Source: Flavobacteriaceae bacterium
GTDB taxonomy: Bacteria; Bacteroidota; Bacteroidia; Flavobacteriales; Flavobacteriaceae
Length of the DNA stretch: 32,102 bases
Reading direction: 5' to 3'
Assembly (NCBI GenBank): GCA_029249225.1
Contig: JAQWHT010000114.1
Span: 1 to 32,102, forward strand
Part shown: one piece after another, positions 23,985 to 32,059 of the stretch
Position numbering within the stretch: the stretch's first letter is position 1
Layout: every line of letters begins with the position of its first letter
Notes under the pieces: model-generated
What the model was told of the DNA's origin: nothing
Databases searched by the model: none
The model's input: only the letters and a program-made list of their open reading frames with translations
Program-made: the position numbers and the translations under genes

Positions 23985-24916
23985 GAGTCCGTCTCAGGTT
24001 TTTTCTTGTCCTTTAAGTTTTGAGCCTTCATTGCTTCTCCAATCTGGTTACTTGCGGTAAATGACGCGACCATATTATTTAGCATTTCACTTCCCGCCTG
24101 AGGAGAATTAGGCAACAAAATTAGGTTACTATTTGTTTCTTCACCAATGGATTGTAGGGTGTCGTAGTGTTGGGTAACTACAATTAAAGCGGATGCTTCT
24201 TGAGAATTAATACCAACACCATTAAGCACATCTACAGACTCTTCTAAACCACGGGCAATTTCTCTACGCTGATCCGCAATACCTTGTCCCTGAAGCCTTT
24301 TGCTTTCTGCTTCTGCTTTGGCCTTCTCAACAATTAATATACGTTCTGCATCCCCTTCGTATTGAGCAGCTACTTTCTTGCGTTCTGCGGCATTAATTCG
24401 GTTCATAGCAGCTTTTACCTCACTATCTGGGTCAATATCAGTAACCAAGGCTTTGATAATGTCATAACCATAATTAATCATGGCATCGTTTAATTCACCT
24501 TTTACAGCATTTGCTATTTCATCCTTTTTTTCAAAAACATCATCTAATTTCATCTTTGGAACCACCGCTCTTACTACATCAAAAACATAAGAAGTTATCT
24601 GATCTTGAGGATAGTCTAGCTTGTAAAAGGCATCGTAAACTTTTTCTTGAACAACTTTATATTGAACAGAAACTTTAAGTTTAACAAATACATCATCTTT
24701 CGTTTTGGTCTCCACAATTACATCAAGTTGTAAGATTCGAAGACTTATGCGGCCTGATATTTTATCGATCAATGGAATTTTAAAATGTAGACCTGATTGG
24801 CGAATTTTTAAAAATTTCCCAAAGCGTTCAACTATTGCAGCAGTTTGCTGCTTTACAACAAATAGTCCAGTAAGTAAGAAAAGGGCTAGTACACCGAAAA
24901 GGATTAAAGGAATCAT
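23981..24916 (-). CDS. SPFH/Band 7 (stomatin-like) membrane protein
   Basis: A 311-residue protein with an N-terminal membrane helix (about residues 2-22, LILFGVLALFLLTGLFVVK), then the Band 7 domain from IVERFGKFLKIRQSGLHFK through QLDVIVETKTKDDVFVKLKV. A long helical region follows (VKAAMNRINAAERKKVAAQ, KAKAEAESKRLQGQGIADQR) and a variable tail. This layout matches the QmcA/stomatin group, which forms ring-shaped oligomers organising membrane microdomains and often affects proteases. No NfeD partner gene is adjacent. It starts five bases after the gltX stop on the same strand, so it probably shares the gltX transcript. Confidence 0.92.
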   Translation of the reverse strand: MIPLILFGVLALFLLTGLFVVKQQTAAIVERFGKFLKIRQSGLHFKIPLIDKISGRISLRILQLDVIVETKTKDDVFVKLKVSVQYKVVQEKVYDAFYKLDYPQDQITSYVFDVVRAVVPKMKLDDVFEKKDEIANAVKGELNDAMINYGYDIIKALVTDIDPDSEVKAAMNRINAAERKKVAAQYEGDAERILIVEKAKAEAESKRLQGQGIADQRREIARGLEESVDVLNGVGINSQEASALIVVTQHYDTLQSIGEETNSNLILLPNSPQAGSEMLNNMVASFTASNQIGEAMKAQNLKDKKKPETDS

Positions 24917-24921
24917 AAGTT

Positions 24922-26406
24922 TTAAGTTTTTTGGTTAAAAAATGAAATGGTATAAGCAATGCGTTTTAAAGTTACGGTTTTCCCTAAAATCTTACAAATA
25001 TCGAACAGATCAGGGCCTGATAGTTTTCCTACCAGAGCAAGCCTCAAGCATTGCATCATAATCCCTATTCCAATCTCTTTTTCTTTTGCCCAACCCATGA
25101 GCTGCTCTTTTAAATTCTCGAGATTCGACCCGTTCTTTATAATGGAAGAAACACCCTCCAACACCGCAGCAGGGTTTTTAGGGCTAAGCTTGTTTACCAC
25201 TTTTTCATCATAAGGAACAGGAGAAATTACCCACTCAATTTCCTTCTTGAGGTCATTAAGGGTAAATAAACGTTTTTTTAGTAAATCAATTAATTCAAGA
25301 TGAATCTTAGGATCTAATTCGCTTAACTGTTCTTTAACCACAGGATATGTGTATAACTCTTCAGCACTCGTGTTAGAAATATGTTGATGGTTTAACCATT
25401 TCGCTTTTTCAAAATCAAATCGCGCACCACCTTTTTGAATTCCTGAAGTATCGAATTCAGCTTGTAACTCATCAAGGCTGAATATTTCTTGTTCAGTACC
25501 GCTGTTCCAGCCCAATAAAGCTAAATAGTTTATAAATCCTAAAGAAAGAAAACCACTTTCTTTAAACCCTAAAGATTTTTCATCCCAAGACAAAGGAAAG
25601 ACAGGAAAACCCTCTTTATCACCATCTCGCTTAGATAATTTTCCTTTACCCGAAGGCTTCAAGATTAAAGGCAAATGCATGAATTGAGGAGCTTCCCAAC
25701 CAAAAGCGTCGTAAATTAACTGATGAATCGGTAAGGATGGAAGCCATTCTTCACCTCTTATGACACAGCTGATTTCCATTAATTTATCATCCACAACATT
25801 CGCAAAATGGTAGGTTGGCATCCCGTCACTTTTCATTAATATTTTATCGTCTAGAAGGCTACTTTCTAGGGTAATGTTGCCGCGGATTTCGTCATAAACG
25901 GAAATTTTTTGTCCAGGCTCAACCTTTAATCGAACAACATGATCTTCTTTCATTTTTTGTTCAAGTTCCGCTTTCGAAACGGTTAAGCTGTTATCAAAAG
26001 ACATTCGATTTTGAGCACCATATTTAAATGTATCACCTTTTTCTTCGGCCTTCTTTCTGGACTCATTAAGAGCATCGGCATTGTCAAAGGCATAGTAAGC
26101 AGTACCGTTTTGAATTAATTTTTCGATATGGTTTTTGTAAATTTCTTTTCTTTCGCTTTGCCGGTAAGGCCCAAAGTTTCCACCATTTGAAGGCCCTTCG
26201 TCAGGCGTCAAGCCAGCCCATTCAAGCGCACGCTGTATATATTGCTCACTACCCTCCACATATCGGTTTTGATCCGTGTCTTCTATTCTTAAGAGAAATA
26301 CTCCTTTGTTCTTTCTCGCATAGAGATAACTAAATAAAGCAGTCCTCACACCACCAATGTGTAAAGGCCCTGTAGGACTCGGCGCAAAGCGTACACGTGT
26401 ATTCAT
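24922..26406 (-). CDS. gltX: Glutamyl-tRNA synthetase
   Basis: A class I synthetase charging tRNA-Glu. From the ATG at 26406 the protein has 494 residues; a TTG at 26418 is also in frame but the family begins directly before RVRFAPSPTG. Motifs are RFAPSPTGPLHIGGVRTALF (HIGH-type signature HIGG at 16-19), RIEDTDQNR, GEEWLPSLPIHQLIYDAFGW, and KLSKRDGD as the KMSKS loop at about residue 250, followed by the all-helical anticodon-binding domain. The glnS gene nearby means Gln-tRNA need not be made by amidation, so this enzyme is probably discriminating. It has a perfect -7 box nine bases upstream. Confidence 0.97.
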   Translation of the reverse strand: MNTRVRFAPSPTGPLHIGGVRTALFSYLYARKNKGVFLLRIEDTDQNRYVEGSEQYIQRALEWAGLTPDEGPSNGGNFGPYRQSERKEIYKNHIEKLIQNGTAYYAFDNADALNESRKKAEEKGDTFKYGAQNRMSFDNSLTVSKAELEQKMKEDHVVRLKVEPGQKISVYDEIRGNITLESSLLDDKILMKSDGMPTYHFANVVDDKLMEISCVIRGEEWLPSLPIHQLIYDAFGWEAPQFMHLPLILKPSGKGKLSKRDGDKEGFPVFPLSWDEKSLGFKESGFLSLGFINYLALLGWNSGTEQEIFSLDELQAEFDTSGIQKGGARFDFEKAKWLNHQHISNTSAEELYTYPVVKEQLSELDPKIHLELIDLLKKRLFTLNDLKKEIEWVISPVPYDEKVVNKLSPKNPAAVLEGVSSIIKNGSNLENLKEQLMGWAKEKEIGIGIMMQCLRLALVGKLSGPDLFDICKILGKTVTLKRIAYTISFFNQKT

Positions 26407-26414
26407 TTTTTTTT

Positions 26415-26423
26415 GCAAAGATA
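26415..26423 (-). promoter_or_regulatory. -7 box (TATCTTTGC) for gltX
   Basis: A perfect TAnnTTTG on the minus strand, its last G at 26416, ten positions upstream of the A of the ATG. It overlaps the alternative TTG start at 26418, which supports the ATG as the true start. Confidence 0.55.
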
Positions 26424-26466
26424 GTAGCTTCTCATAATTTATCCCTTTAGAGGATCACAAATCCGC

Positions 26467-26474
26467 TATATTTG
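26467..26474 (+). promoter_or_regulatory. -7 box (TATATTTG) for ybeY-mnmG
   Basis: A perfect TAnnTTTG. Transcription would start near 26480, only a few bases before the ATT at 26486 where the conserved part of YbeY begins. Confidence 0.5.
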
Positions 26475-26533
26475 CAAAAAAGAGTATTATCATAACCTAT
26501 AACAACATACCCGAGTTCCTTTATCAAGAAAAA

Positions 26534-26914
26534 TTGAACACTCTTCTTGTTTTCTATATTAATTCTTTTGGGTATAGTGTAGATGAACTGACCTATAATT
26601 TTGTTTCAAAGGAAAAATTATTAGAAATTAATAAACAATTTTTGCACCACAACACACATACTGACATCATTGCTTTTGATTACACACAAAATAAAGCGCT
26701 CAGAGCAGAATTTTTTATTTCGCTGTGGGCTGTGAGGCTCTCAGCAGAAGAATTCTCACAAAGCATTGAAAACGAGACAGTTAGAACTATTGTGCATGGT
26801 GTCCTTCATTGTTTAGGGTATAAAGACAAAACCAATCAAGATAAAACCGATATGAGGAGTCTAGAAGACGAGTTTATTGAAATGTTCCACGTGAAACAAA
26901 ATTCCAATGTTTGA
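26534..26914 (+). CDS. ybeY: Endoribonuclease YbeY (rRNA maturation)
   Basis: A zinc-dependent RNase needed for 16S rRNA 3'-end processing and late 70S quality control. The coordinates use the first standard start, TTG 26534 (126 residues). The frame is open further upstream, and residues encoded from about 26486 (IIITYNNIPEFLYQEK) resemble the missing first strand of the family, so the real start may be a non-standard ATT or ATA. Family motifs are FVSKEKLLEINKQFL, NTHTDIIAFDY and the metal site HGVLHCLGYKDK. The third His of the usual HGxxHxxGYDH motif is replaced, a variant I recall in other Bacteroidota. The last codons (MFHVKQ) contain a ParB site, and the stop overlaps the mnmG start. 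Confidence 0.9.
   Translation: MNTLLVFYINSFGYSVDELTYNFVSKEKLLEINKQFLHHNTHTDIIAFDYTQNKALRAEFFISLWAVRLSAEEFSQSIENETVRTIVHGVLHCLGYKDKTNQDKTDMRSLEDEFIEMFHVKQNSNV
26883..26898. other. parS site 1 (ParB binding)
   Basis: TGTTCCACGTGAAACA fits the 16-base parS consensus TGTTNCACGTGAAACA. It is a near-perfect palindrome inside the last codons of ybeY, where it encodes FHVK. ParB loads here and spreads to organise and segregate the origin region. A second copy lies 1,903 bases downstream. Confidence 0.9.
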
Positions 26915-28778
26915 TTCTTCTTATGATGTTATAGTTGTTGGGGCAGGCCATGCGGGTTGTGAAGCAGCAGCGGCAGCAGCAAATCTGGGTTCACAGACAC
27001 TCTTGATCACAATGAACCTACAAAATGTAGCTCAGATGTCTTGTAATCCGGCTATGGGAGGTATCGCTAAGGGTCAGATTGTTAGAGAGATAGATGCATT
27101 GGGCGGATATTCTGGAATCGTTTCAGATCGAAGTGCGATACAATACAAAATGCTGAACCAATCAAAAGGCCCTGCCATGTGGAGCCCAAGAGTCCAATCA
27201 GATCGAAGTCTCTTTACTCTTGAGTGGCGTTCCTTACTAGAAAAAACACCCAATCTAGATTTTTATCAGGAAATGGTAGTCGATCTTATTGTTGAAAAGG
27301 ATCAAGTTATAGGGGTGAAAACCTCACTTGGGATGAAGATTTTTAGTAAAACAGTTATTCTTACAAACGGAACATTTTTAAATGGCTTGATCCATATTGG
27401 AGAAAAAAACTTTGGAGGAGGTCGGGCTGGTGAAAAAGCCTCTACAGGATTAACTGCATCATTGGTGGAATTAGGTTTTAGCTCAGGGCGAATGAAAACA
27501 GGAACTCCCCCTCGCGTTGACGGGAGATCCTTGGATTACTCTAAAATGGAAGAGCAACCAGGGGACAATAACCCTTCCAAATTTTCCTTTACTGAACTAA
27601 CACAGCCTTTGACTAAACAGATTAGTTGTCATATAACTCACACCAATGAATTGGTTCATGATCTATTACGTACTGGATTTGATCGCTCCCCTATGTTCAA
27701 TGGCGCCATTCAAAGTACAGGCCCTCGCTACTGCCCTTCAATCGAAGATAAGATCAATCGCTTTAGTGAAAAATCACAGCATCAGGTTTTTGTCGAGCCA
27801 GAGGGATGGAATACAGTAGAGGTATATGTCAACGGTTTTTCAACTTCTCTGCCTGACGACATTCAGTATAAAGCTCTCAAACAAGTTAGAGGATTCGAAA
27901 ACGTAAAATTCTTTAGACCAGGCTACGCGATCGAATATGATTATTTCCCGCCAACCCAATTGTTTCATAGCTTAGAAACAAAAAAGATTAATAATCTTTT
28001 TTTTGCAGGTCAAATCAATGGTACAACAGGATACGAGGAAGCTGGAGCACAAGGGATCATGGCTGGAATAAACGCTCACCTAAAAACTAAAGATCAAACC
28101 CCCTTTATACTTGGCAGAGAGGAGGCATATATCGGTGTTCTTATAGACGACTTAATTTTAAAAGGTACAGAGGAGCCCTATAGAATGTTTACTTCTAGAG
28201 CAGAATATAGAACCCTTTTGCGCCAAGATAATGCAGATCAAAGACTTACTCCAAAAGCATACGAAATAGGCTTGGTATCCAAGGAGCGAATGCGAGCAGT
28301 AGAAAAGAAACAAAAGAAGGGCGCCGATTTAGTATCCTATCTTAAAAAAACAAGCTATAACTTAGATCAAGCGAACACCCTTTTGCGAGAAAAAAAGGAT
28401 GTAGAAGTAAAGCAAACCGACAAGTTTTCAAAATTATTGTCCAGACCGAATATTAAAAGAAAGGATCTTTCAAATTTCGAAAATTTAAGTTCTTTTCTCG
28501 AGGAAAATGAAATGGATGACTCAATTTTTGAACAGGCAGAAATCGACATTAAATATGCCGGTTATATTGAAAAAGAAAAGAGGACGGCAGATAAGCTCAA
28601 ACGTTTAGATAATATAAAGATTCCTGCCGAGTTTAATTATGAACAGCTTGCCTCTCTTTCACACGAAGCAAAAGAAAAACTAAGTAAAATTCAACCCACT
28701 ACTTTAGCACAAGCCTCTAGAATAAGTGGTATTAACCCTAGTGATATAAGCGTGTTATTGGTTAGTATGGGACGCTAA
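26907..28778 (+). CDS. mnmG: tRNA uridine-5-carboxymethylaminomethyl modification enzyme MnmG
   Basis: An FAD-dependent enzyme that, with MnmE, modifies U34 of tRNAs reading NNA/NNG codons. The 623-residue protein has the dinucleotide fold VIVVGAGHAGCEAAAAAANL, then MSCNPAMGGIAKGQIVREID, KMLNQSKGPAMWSPR, GRMKTGTPPRVD, the C-terminal NGTTGYEEAGAQGIMAG, MFTSRAEYRTLLRQDNADQR, and the closing ASRISGINPSDISVLLV MnmE-binding helix region. Length is normal. It overlaps ybeY by eight bases and is followed by a ParB site in the short gap before the methyltransferase gene. MnmG (GidA) genes are origin-proximal in many bacteria. Confidence 0.98.
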   Translation: MFDSSYDVIVVGAGHAGCEAAAAAANLGSQTLLITMNLQNVAQMSCNPAMGGIAKGQIVREIDALGGYSGIVSDRSAIQYKMLNQSKGPAMWSPRVQSDRSLFTLEWRSLLEKTPNLDFYQEMVVDLIVEKDQVIGVKTSLGMKIFSKTVILTNGTFLNGLIHIGEKNFGGGRAGEKASTGLTASLVELGFSSGRMKTGTPPRVDGRSLDYSKMEEQPGDNNPSKFSFTELTQPLTKQISCHITHTNELVHDLLRTGFDRSPMFNGAIQSTGPRYCPSIEDKINRFSEKSQHQVFVEPEGWNTVEVYVNGFSTSLPDDIQYKALKQVRGFENVKFFRPGYAIEYDYFPPTQLFHSLETKKINNLFFAGQINGTTGYEEAGAQGIMAGINAHLKTKDQTPFILGREEAYIGVLIDDLILKGTEEPYRMFTSRAEYRTLLRQDNADQRLTPKAYEIGLVSKERMRAVEKKQKKGADLVSYLKKTSYNLDQANTLLREKKDVEVKQTDKFSKLLSRPNIKRKDLSNFENLSSFLEENEMDDSIFEQAEIDIKYAGYIEKEKRTADKLKRLDNIKIPAEFNYEQLASLSHEAKEKLSKIQPTTLAQASRISGINPSDISVLLVSMGR

Positions 28779-28785
28779 CACAACA

Positions 28786-28801
28786 TGTTTCACGTGAAAC
28801 A
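28786..28801. other. parS site 2 (ParB binding)
   Basis: TGTTTCACGTGAAACA is a perfect 16-base palindrome identical to the classical parS sequence. It lies in the 26-base gap between the mnmG stop and the methyltransferase ATG. Confidence 0.93.
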
Positions 28802-28804
28802 TCT

Positions 28805-29644
28805 ATGTCGTCAAAACATAAAATTATTGAAGTTAAAGATCACCTTGTTTCTGGGGAAAGCTTCAGTGTTGTTTATGACGAGTCCCGAGGCTATGCATTC
28901 ACAGATTCTCCAAAAGAATTAAACCTTTCAGATTACTATCCAAATACTAATTACGCCTCTCATAAAGAAAATCATCAAGGAATAAAAGATTGTCTTTATA
29001 AGGGAGTACAAAGCTTAATGCTCCGCTACAAACTCAGTATCCTAAGAAAGCATCAAGCAGGGAAACGAATATTAGATGTTGGTGGTGGAATTGGAGTTTT
29101 TGCAGATTATGTAAGTAAAAAAGGATATATTTCTTATTTGACTGAGCCAAATTCTTCAGCAAGACAGCTTGCAGAAAAAAAAGGAATTGAATCTTTTAGC
29201 TCTTTGAACCAAATCGAAAAGAACACCATATTTGACACGGTATCCCTTTGGCACGTGCTTGAGCATGTAGAAGATCTCGACGAAAGCCTTCAAAAATACA
29301 ATAGCTTACTTAGGGAAAATGGTCTCATGGTAATTGCAGTTCCGAACATCAATAGTTTTGACGCAAAACATTACGGTCCTTATTGGGCTGCTCTAGATGT
29401 ACCTAGACATCAGTGGCATTTTACACCATGGGGGTTGAAAAATGTGCTTAGAAAAAATGGTTTTTCATTTTTGAAATCATACCCATTGTTGTTTGATGCA
29501 CTTTACATTGCGCTACTTTCTGAAAATTATAAGGGAAGCAAAGGGGCCTTTATCAAAGCACTTTTTATAGGTTTTTTTTCCAATTTTAAAGCATTCTTTA
29601 ACGGCGAATATTCGTCTAAAATATTTGTTTTTAAAAAAGATTAA
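28805..29644 (+). CDS. Class I SAM-dependent methyltransferase
   Basis: A 279-residue protein with the Methyltransf_23-type Rossmann domain. Motif I is RILDVGGGIGVFADYVSKKG (about residues 88-107). The acidic post-I position is in YLTEPNSSARQLAEKKG, and motif IV is LWHVLEHVEDLDESL, with the strand ENGLMVIAVPNINSFD. After it come HYGPYWAALDVPRHQWHFTP and GLKNVLRKNGF, a pattern common in methyltransferases of small molecules, lipids or surface glycans. A hydrophobic patch near the C-terminus may touch the membrane. The substrate is unknown. It follows mnmG closely and probably shares its transcript. Its stop abuts that of the convergent polymerase-subunit gene. Confidence 0.88.
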   Translation: MSSKHKIIEVKDHLVSGESFSVVYDESRGYAFTDSPKELNLSDYYPNTNYASHKENHQGIKDCLYKGVQSLMLRYKLSILRKHQAGKRILDVGGGIGVFADYVSKKGYISYLTEPNSSARQLAEKKGIESFSSLNQIEKNTIFDTVSLWHVLEHVEDLDESLQKYNSLLRENGLMVIAVPNINSFDAKHYGPYWAALDVPRHQWHFTPWGLKNVLRKNGFSFLKSYPLLFDALYIALLSENYKGSKGAFIKALFIGFFSNFKAFFNGEYSSKIFVFKKD

Positions 29645-30760
29645 TTAGGCTGCAGGAGTATTGATTAATCTCGTGAGTTGAAATGCCATTTCTGCAAACA
29701 TCATTTTGGCATTACTGTTTCTTTGCACGTAATAGTGGTGATCTTCAAATAGTTTGATCAATTCCTGTATGTTTCCACTATGTACATAAGGGGCTAGTTT
29801 TTTTAGATCAAAACCCGTCTCAGACTTAAAGTGAACAAGCTCATCAAGGGTGTAATTTTTTAAAAAAGCATCGCGAAAGAATTGTATACCAAATTTTAAA
29901 AAGGCCTTTTGTTTTTCTCTTCCTAGGGAGGCAAGGTCATTTGACCAATCCATCAAATCTATAACGACCTTTTTATTGCCTTTTGCCTTGAATGCGGATC
30001 TTAGCCCATTCACCAGTAGAGCCTCGTGATCCTTATTTTGATTTTCTTCTTGCAATAACTTAAGAGTCCTAAAATTTCCTTCTGATTGCCTCAAAATATG
30101 CACCCTATCTTCTTGTATATCAGGGATTAAGCCAATCATTTCTTCCTCTTCAATAGGGCCTAAAGAAATCTCTTGACAGCGAGAAAGAACAGTTGGAAGA
30201 ACATATTCTGTACTTTCGGACAGCAAGATAAAATAGGTGTTTTCAGGAGGCTCTTCCAGAAGTTTAAGAAAGGCATTTGACGATGCTTCGTTCATTTTTT
30301 CTATTCCCCAAATTACACAAACTTTGTTCCCTCCATCGAAAGCTTTTAAATACAAACTTTTGTGGAGTTTTTCAATTTCAGCGACTCCGATGGCCCCTTG
30401 CTTGTTACCCACATTGATTGATTCAAACCAGTCAATATAGTTTCCATAAGGTGTATTGTCAAGGAAAGCATACCATTCACGAATATAGTCACTTGAGAAA
30501 ACTATTTTTTCAGTTCCTCTTTTCACTACAGGGTAAATAAAGTGTAGGTTCGGATGCTGACAACACTCGCTTAAAGTTTTTAGTTCTTTTGACGCTCCAT
30601 TTGGTTTTAAAAGCTGTAAAGCAAAGTCAAGACCGATTGTTAAATTACCATACCCAGAAACAGACGTAAACAACTGTGCATGAGGAACTTGATTGTTTTC
30701 AAGCAGATAGGTCAAGTGTTTTTTAATTCGGTTTTGTCCGAGAGAAAATTTCCAAAGCAT
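29645..30760 (-). CDS. DNA polymerase III delta-prime-like clamp-loader subunit
   Basis: A 371-residue AAA+ protein of the DnaX/HolB family. The N-terminus IGQ-type segment reads SLGQNRIKKHLTYLLENNQV followed by PHAQLF. The phosphate loop is degenerate (SVSGYGNLTIG lacks the GxxGxGKT lysine), as in delta-prime subunits that do not hydrolyse ATP. Sensor and walker-B regions are GGNKVCVIWGIEKMNEASSN, AFLKLLEEPPENTYFILLSE and the SRC motif TVLSRCQEISLGP. It would sit in the clamp loader with DnaX and HolA, opening the sliding clamp. A -7-like box almost touches the ATG. It is divergent from pgk. Confidence 0.9.
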   Translation of the reverse strand: MLWKFSLGQNRIKKHLTYLLENNQVPHAQLFTSVSGYGNLTIGLDFALQLLKPNGASKELKTLSECCQHPNLHFIYPVVKRGTEKIVFSSDYIREWYAFLDNTPYGNYIDWFESINVGNKQGAIGVAEIEKLHKSLYLKAFDGGNKVCVIWGIEKMNEASSNAFLKLLEEPPENTYFILLSESTEYVLPTVLSRCQEISLGPIEEEEMIGLIPDIQEDRVHILRQSEGNFRTLKLLQEENQNKDHEALLVNGLRSAFKAKGNKKVVIDLMDWSNDLASLGREKQKAFLKFGIQFFRDAFLKNYTLDELVHFKSETGFDLKKLAPYVHSGNIQELIKLFEDHHYYVQRNSNAKMMFAEMAFQLTRLINTPAA

Positions 30761-30763
30761 GAG

Positions 30764-30771
30764 TAAATATA
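30764..30771 (-). promoter_or_regulatory. Possible -7 box (TATATTTA) for the delta-prime-like gene
   Basis: One mismatch from TAnnTTTG on the minus strand, ending three bases before the ATG. If it is used, transcription would begin at or inside the start codon, so either the mRNA is leaderless or the match is accidental. Confidence 0.3.
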
Positions 30772-30847
30772 CGCTTCCTGTCTCACTTAATTAAAACACT
30801 CTTTTAACTTATTTTTAAAAGAGGCAGGGCAAGCCCGGCCATTATTG

Positions 30848-30855
30848 TATTTTTG
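30848..30855 (+). promoter_or_regulatory. -7 box (TATTTTTG) for pgk
   Basis: A perfect TAnnTTTG, 16 bases before the pgk ATG at 30872. It overlaps the in-frame TTG at 30845, which argues against that earlier start. Confidence 0.55.
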
Positions 30856-30871
30856 TCAAAATTTTATAAAA

Positions 30872-32059
30872 ATGCGATTATTACAAGAGCAAAACTTTCA
30901 CAGTGAACGAGCAGTGATCCGTGTCGATTTCAATGTTCCCTTAAATGATGAATTTCAAGTTACTGACAAAACCAGAATTCAAGCAGCGAAACCCACGATA
31001 GAATACATTTTATCTCAAGGGGGAAGCTGCGTACTTCTTTCCCACCTTGGTCGTCCCAAAGGAAGAGACCCCAAACTTTCATTAAAGCATATTGTAAACG
31101 AAGTTTCTATGATATTGGGCGTCTCTGTTCTTTTTTGTGATCAAACAGTTGGCTCAGAGGCTGTTTCAATGGCATCAGCTTTAGAGCCAGGACAGATTTT
31201 ACTTATGGAAAATTTACGCTACCATCAAGAGGAAACAAAAGGAGATGAGGCATTTGCTGAGCAATTAGCACAGCTGGGGTCAGTTTATGTAAACGATGCT
31301 TTTGGTACTGCGCATAGAGCACATTCTTCAACTACGATTATGGCCAAATTTTTTCCAGAAAAGAAATGTTTTGGAACCCTTTTAGCAAATGAGGTAAAAG
31401 CTATAGACAAAGTAATGAAAGATGGCGAGTCTCCTGTAGTTGCAATTCTAGGAGGTGCCAAAGTTTCATCGAAAATAACCATTATAGAGTCCTTATTAGA
31501 AAAGGTAGATCATCTTATTATTGGCGGTGGAATGGTATATACATTTACCAAAGCCTTAGGGGGTACAGTAGGAAACTCAATATGTGAGCCAGATTTTTGT
31601 GACTATGCTTTAGAGCTTTTAGAAAAAGCAAAATCAAAAGGTGTAGAAATCCATTTGCCAGTAGATGTAGTAGCAGGGAATGATTTTAGTAATGATGCAA
31701 CTCAAAAAGTATTTGAAGTTAGAAATATTGCTGAAGGTTGGGAAGGGTTAGACGCAGGACCTAAAAGTTGTGAAAATTTTCATAACCTTATATTGAAGTG
31801 CAAGACTATTCTATGGAACGGACCACTCGGAGTTTTCGAATTTCCAAATTTCTCAAAAGGGACAATTTCTATTGGCGAGTCAATAGGGCAGGCAACAAAG
31901 TCTGGAGCATTTTCACTTGTTGGTGGAGGAGACTCGGTTGCCGCAGTAAAGCAGTTTGGATTAGCTTCAAAAATGAGTTATATTAGTACTGGAGGTGGTG
32001 CAATGCTCGAAAGTCTTGAAGGGAAAACACTCCCCGGTATTGCGGCTCTAAACGCTTAG
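30872..32059 (+). CDS. pgk: Phosphoglycerate kinase
   Basis: A glycolytic and gluconeogenic enzyme transferring phosphate between 1,3-bisphosphoglycerate and ADP. The 395-residue protein starts at ATG 30872. It has RVDFNVPL (residues 17-24) for 3-phosphoglycerate binding, VLLSHLGRPKGRDPKLSL, LLMENLRYHQEE, FVNDAFGTAHRAHSS (here beginning YVNDAF), AILGGAKVSSKI, the hinge segment WNGPLGVFEF, and GGGDSVAAV (351-359) near the nucleotide site. Length and motif order are those of standard bacterial enzymes. No gapA or other glycolytic gene is in the window. The remaining 43 bases of the window show no supported feature. Confidence 0.98.
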   Translation: MRLLQEQNFHSERAVIRVDFNVPLNDEFQVTDKTRIQAAKPTIEYILSQGGSCVLLSHLGRPKGRDPKLSLKHIVNEVSMILGVSVLFCDQTVGSEAVSMASALEPGQILLMENLRYHQEETKGDEAFAEQLAQLGSVYVNDAFGTAHRAHSSTTIMAKFFPEKKCFGTLLANEVKAIDKVMKDGESPVVAILGGAKVSSKITIIESLLEKVDHLIIGGGMVYTFTKALGGTVGNSICEPDFCDYALELLEKAKSKGVEIHLPVDVVAGNDFSNDATQKVFEVRNIAEGWEGLDAGPKSCENFHNLILKCKTILWNGPLGVFEFPNFSKGTISIGESIGQATKSGAFSLVGGGDSVAAVKQFGLASKMSYISTGGGAMLESLEGKTLPGIAALNA

